Positions 21,001-23,427 of a DNA stretch of 23,427 bases are shown piece by piece (positions within the stretch are counted from its first letter, which is position 1; every line of letters starts with the position of its first letter). This DNA is from Folioceros fuciformis (taxonomy: Eukaryota > Anthocerotophyta > Anthocerotopsida > Anthocerotales), in assembly GCA_049999805.1 (NCBI GenBank), contig JBNGIO010005798.1:1-23427 (forward strand), given 5' to 3'. Below the pieces are notes generated by a model, which made no database searches, had not been told where the DNA came from, and saw only the letters and a program-made list of their open reading frames with translations. The translations under genes and the position numbers were made by a program.

Positions 21001-21983
21001 CAAAACCTAACAGTCTGAAGGGTTTGTGTACAGGAATTGAAAAAAATTGTTTCCTATGCGCGAGCCGCGGCCGTACTTCTTGTACGGCTCATTCACAAAG
21101 AAGAAGACGTATGGGCGGTAGGGTACTGAATCATGGTGTTGTGGTTTTCAGGCATGATATTCTTCCTGGATCCTGACTTCATTGTTGTCTACTCTGTGTA
21201 GTCTTTGTTCCGAACACCTCTCAATTGCTATGATGCAGTAATACATCTGCATCACGAGAGTTTGCCTCACCCTGGTCGTGTCCTCTTCAAAAACGATGTC
21301 TGGATGCAAGGTGTGTAGAGTGATCCTAATTTTTGTTTTGCGATTGTGCTGAGGAGACTCTGACGACTTGCAATCTCGGTTGATGCAGGAACTGTGTGCG
21401 AGGACCCGAGGCCTGAGCTTATTGGGCACTTGTCAAAATCCGTTGTAAAGCTCGGAGCAAACAGGTTGCGAAGTCAACTACTTGTTGGGTTTGACCCGAT
21501 ATCGTGCTTTGTCAGAGATCTGAAGGTACCATTGTGCTAAGGTTCTTTCCGTATGTTTTTCACTGTGGCAAGGCTTTTATTTTGAATTGAATTGGTATGA
21601 ATTCAGGTCAAGTTTGCGAACATTACCGTTTTCTATGATCTGTTGGGTGGGAGCGATGTTGTGTGCTTGACTATGGAAAACCTCACGGTAAGTTTGACCT
21701 CATCGCTTGACTGTCACTTTTGCTGAATCAACTTGAATTTGGGGGGTTATTATGACGCTCGTTTTTTGGAACCCTTGATCGGGTTACGCAGCTGAAGCGT
21801 TTGAAGGACTCGGAGAGGAACACGCTTTCGAGGAACGGCGCGGTGGGGGGCATCACCCGGAAATTTAAAGAAGACGAAACGCCAGAGTTAGACGTGCGAA
21901 GTGTAGTGTCAGCCATCTGTGAAGTGGGACAAGGCCTTGTGAAAAGTGTCCAGCTCGTAGAAGATGCTCGAAAGGTCTTTTGA
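15089..21983 (+). CDS. NOL6: Nucleolar protein 6 homolog (NOL6/Nrap/Utp22), with a frameshift
   Basis: Small-subunit processome protein for pre-rRNA maturation in the nucleolus. Twenty-five exons: 15089-15226, 15624-15791, 15885-16050, 16136-16258, 16405-16538, 16621-16780, 16859-16926, 17003-17101, 17192-17307, 18212-18389, 18478-18588, 18684-18762, 18994-19137, 19202-19336, 19431-19549, 19637-19720, 19803-20090, 20194-20331, 20626-20722, 20797-20937, 21034-21117, 21202-21310, 21389-21525, 21607-21687, 21792-21983. About 1095 residues (Arabidopsis about 1053). Family landmarks: EKDYLNHRYHAKRALYL, SASILEDAF, KVWSRQREFHLSYDGVSSYL, FWGSKAELRRWPDG, QLDFSL, LEGSGSWP, LAKRWVAAH, SSRITGFLRFLNLLATHDWD, SLFRTPLNCYDAVI and VGQGLVKSV. 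The ATG at 15089 (MAEFSLGEG) is the first in frame. Exon 16 has one extra A in the run 19680-19684, which breaks the frame. The 16405 acceptor and the exon 13/14 join are uncertain. Confidence 0.95.
17373..17435 (+). ncRNA. Structured intronic repeat, copy 1 (candidate small RNA)
   Basis: A 63-nt unit in NOL6 intron 9 (17308-18211). The ends GGCGA and TCGCC pair; inside, TATGCC (17395) pairs with GGTATA (17411). It shares GGCGATGGACTAGAGTCAC with copy 2 and has GCGCTGAAA near its end. The CTGA resembles a box D, but the expected box C is not exact. RNA status is inference. Confidence 0.3.
17564..17627 (+). ncRNA. Structured intronic repeat, copy 2 (candidate small RNA)
   Basis: The best-formed copy. 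TGGCGAT (17564-17570) and ATCGCCA (17621-17627) form a perfect 7-bp end stem. An inner 8-bp stem joins 17585-17592 to 17602-17609 across a 9-nt loop. Relative to copy 1 the inner stem has an A-T pair changed to G-C and a G-T pair changed to G-C, so pairing is kept while sequence differs. Confidence 0.35.
17843..17905 (+). repeat. Structured intronic repeat, copy 3 (degenerate)
   Basis: Related to copies 1 and 2 over GGCAGTGGACTCGAGTCACT and GTGTGCC, and also just upstream of the unit (GTGTCT then TGGC). End-stem pairing is mostly lost and the CTGA is changed to CTAG, so this copy looks decayed. Confidence 0.5.
19680..19684 (+). other. One-base frameshift in an A-run of NOL6 exon 16
   Basis: Exon 16 starts in the family frame (LEGSGSWPADLGAVQ). 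After a run of five A, the family frame (KIKMVFLLKIAE, joining to SLQ in exon 17) continues one base out of register. A run of four A would restore agreement on both sides. As written, the mRNA would shift frame here. Confidence 0.85.
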
Positions 21984-22812
21984 TGTTTTCTATTGGTTCC
22001 GATTTTTTGGTACCTGCATTAGTTACGACGTGTGCGTCTCTTTTGGTGACGACATCGAGAATATAGGCACTGTACCTCCTGATGGATGGCGGATAGAGGA
22101 GGGTGAAGGTGGGCTGTGACAACTGTAGAGTCCCCGGGCCTGACGTACGCGATTATGATAACGTGACGGTCAACTCTGCTGTGTACAATTCGATAATGTT
22201 GCGGATGGGATGTTCCCACGTGCCTGTGACGTGGATGAGAACTTGTACTATGATGTACATCCGAGTGCTTTATCACGGACGTATCTTCGATTTGACAGTG
22301 CTCCTCGTGGATTCCCAATCTGAGTGGTTTTGTAGTATCCTATGCTTTCAGAACACCAATCCAAAAGAAATCTGGTTCTTCCAAATCGTTCCAAGACCAT
22401 CCTATCCTCTCTGCGCATGATAGATTTGTTTCCAGAGCATTCCAAGAGCATTCATACAGGTTTATCCAAGAGCGTTCTTGCACCAGTATCCTTTCATTTT
22501 GTTTTTTTTTCCCTCCTTACACTTATCGAATCAAGTTCGTCCTTAGGCTTATGAAATCAAGTTCGTCCTCAGGCTTATCAAATCAAGTTCCTCCTTCGGT
22601 ATCAATCCACTTGCAAGATGATGATCTCTTCCCTACAAATCATTTTTAGAGTGCCTTTGGAATTGAATATGCATATTCTTCCCAACCTGTGATAAAATAT
22701 GATCATATATGTGGCTGAACTCGGGGGTACGCCAAGTTTCTATTAGCTGACTATAGTACAGCGCCCAGGTTCAGGAATGAACCTAAAGCAGAAACCTTCA
22801 ACTAAAACCTAA
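21984..22812. other. Convergent 3' flanks of NOL6 and the AlgH-like gene
   Basis: No gene supported. NOL6 ends on the plus strand and the AlgH-like gene ends at 22813 on the minus strand, so this is shared 3' flank. The open frame 22103-22420 (plus) has no recognisable motif. A 26-bp repeat is described separately. Confidence 0.5.
22522..22599. repeat. 26-bp tandem repeat, three copies
   Basis: Units at 22522-22547, 22548-22573 and 22574-22599 share AATCAAGTTC and differ by a few substitutions each, so the array is older than the perfect duplications at 13.7-13.9 kb. Confidence 0.92.
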
Positions 22813-23427
22813 CTATGCCTGATGTGCATTTGAGGAAAGAGTTGCAGATTGTGAGAGACTCTCGGTACCGTCGTTAGCCGACACATGACCGTCCACTTTC
22901 ACTTGCCTGGAATATAGCTGATCGAAATGTCTCCACATCCCTTGAGAAGAGCAGCTGATAAAGTCGGAAGAGTTGCCTTCCGCCACCTCCCACCAGCCGT
23001 GAAGATCAATCTCGCAGGCGAGCTGCTCTGTAGTCCATTCAATGTGTCCAAGATATACCTTGGCGTCTGTGACAGGCATGTAGCCCGTGGTACTGCTGTG
23101 AAGCACGCTTTGTAGAGCGTGGACATCACCAAGGTAAAGCTCCGGCATCACTCTGTCGAATCCTCGAAGTCCCTTCCGTGTTGTCAGGATGTGCAGGCGA
23201 GGGCTGGATGTGACTGGTCCTCCTAAATAGGTAGCCGCAGATCGAAACTCGTCCTCAGCCTCCACGCTCAATTGCTTCCCCAAAGCTAAACACGCCCCCA
23301 CCCCGTCCGGCGCCAAGGTCTTGGCCATACCCGGTGGCAGAGCCTTGTTGAGGATCAAACCTCGGAGCCTGCAATTGTCATCATCCGGAGGTCCAAAAAG
23401 CAGGACGACAGCCTTGCTGTACAGAGG
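22813..23427 (-). CDS. AlgH/UPF0301 (DUF179) family protein (5' partial)
   Basis: The visible 204 residues match the AlgH/UPF0301 family, a bacterial-type protein retained in plants whose molecular role is not settled. In order: VVLLFGPPDDDNCRLRGLIL with NKALP (the family's LVINRPL region), YLGGPV (signature), LHILTTRKG, PELYLGDV and then VYLGHIEWTTEQLACEI with GWWEVAEG (the family's GYAGWxxGQLExEI block). A polar tail of about 40 residues follows to the stop at 22813-22815. The frame stays open to the window end, so the start and any targeting peptide lie beyond 23427. No intron is seen in this part. Alternative identities are unlikely given the motif order; compartment cannot be told. Confidence 0.88.
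   Translation of the reverse strand, partial: PLYSKAVVLLFGPPDDDNCRLRGLILNKALPPGMAKTLAPDGVGACLALGKQLSVEAEDEFRSAATYLGGPVTSSPRLHILTTRKGLRGFDRVMPELYLGDVHALQSVLHSSTTGYMPVTDAKVYLGHIEWTTEQLACEIDLHGWWEVAEGNSSDFISCSSQGMWRHFDQLYSRQVKVDGHVSANDGTESLSQSATLSSNAHQA

Noticed and set aside
22103-22420. Plus-strand frame of 105 codons after NOL6
   Set aside because: No known motif, and it sits in the shared 3' flank of two convergent genes.

Overview
The window is nuclear DNA of a green plant (streptophyte). The evidence is a set of plant-type, intron-rich protein genes (GT-AG introns mostly 73-180 nt), an intronless nuclear tRNA-Leu(CAA), a likely transit peptide on a plastid-type hydrolase, and telo-box promoter motifs. 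Base composition looks roughly balanced by eye in most of the window, with an AT-rich patch near 13.1-13.45 kb. Short introns and dense genes suit a compact non-seed plant (hornwort, other bryophyte or streptophyte alga). I cannot name the species.

Layout: (1) 2-5266 (+), an RKP/KPC1-type SPRY-RING ubiquitin ligase, cut at its 5' end by the window edge, 10 exons. (2) 6126-7841 (-), a plastid-type alpha/beta hydrolase close to Arabidopsis At5g19850, 8 exons, convergent with RKP. (3) 7939-8022 (+), tRNA-Leu(CAA) with a Pol III terminator. (4) 8649-9530 (+), an intronless DUF1223 thioredoxin-fold protein with a polyglutamine linker. (5) 9.9-10.9 kb, unidentified open segments and a 21-bp minisatellite. 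(6) 10898-11401 (-), the SOD-like and CxC domains of a copper chaperone for superoxide dismutase (CCS); the metal-binding HMA domain expected upstream is only found as broken traces. (7) 12.4-15.0 kb, non-coding DNA full of short direct duplications. (8) 15089-21983 (+), a complete 25-exon homolog of nucleolar protein 6 (NOL6/Nrap/Utp22), with two telo-boxes upstream and one clear one-base frameshift. (9) 22813-23427 (-), the 3' part of an AlgH/UPF0301 (DUF179) protein, running off the window.

The genes are housekeeping genes of separate pathways (protein turnover, plastid metabolism, translation, copper delivery, ribosome assembly) and do not form a functional cluster. The most notable signals are a structured element repeated three times inside the longest NOL6 intron, with base-pair-preserving changes between copies; the CCS locus that seems to have lost its HMA domain; and indels in A-runs of the NOL6 gene that may be assembly errors.
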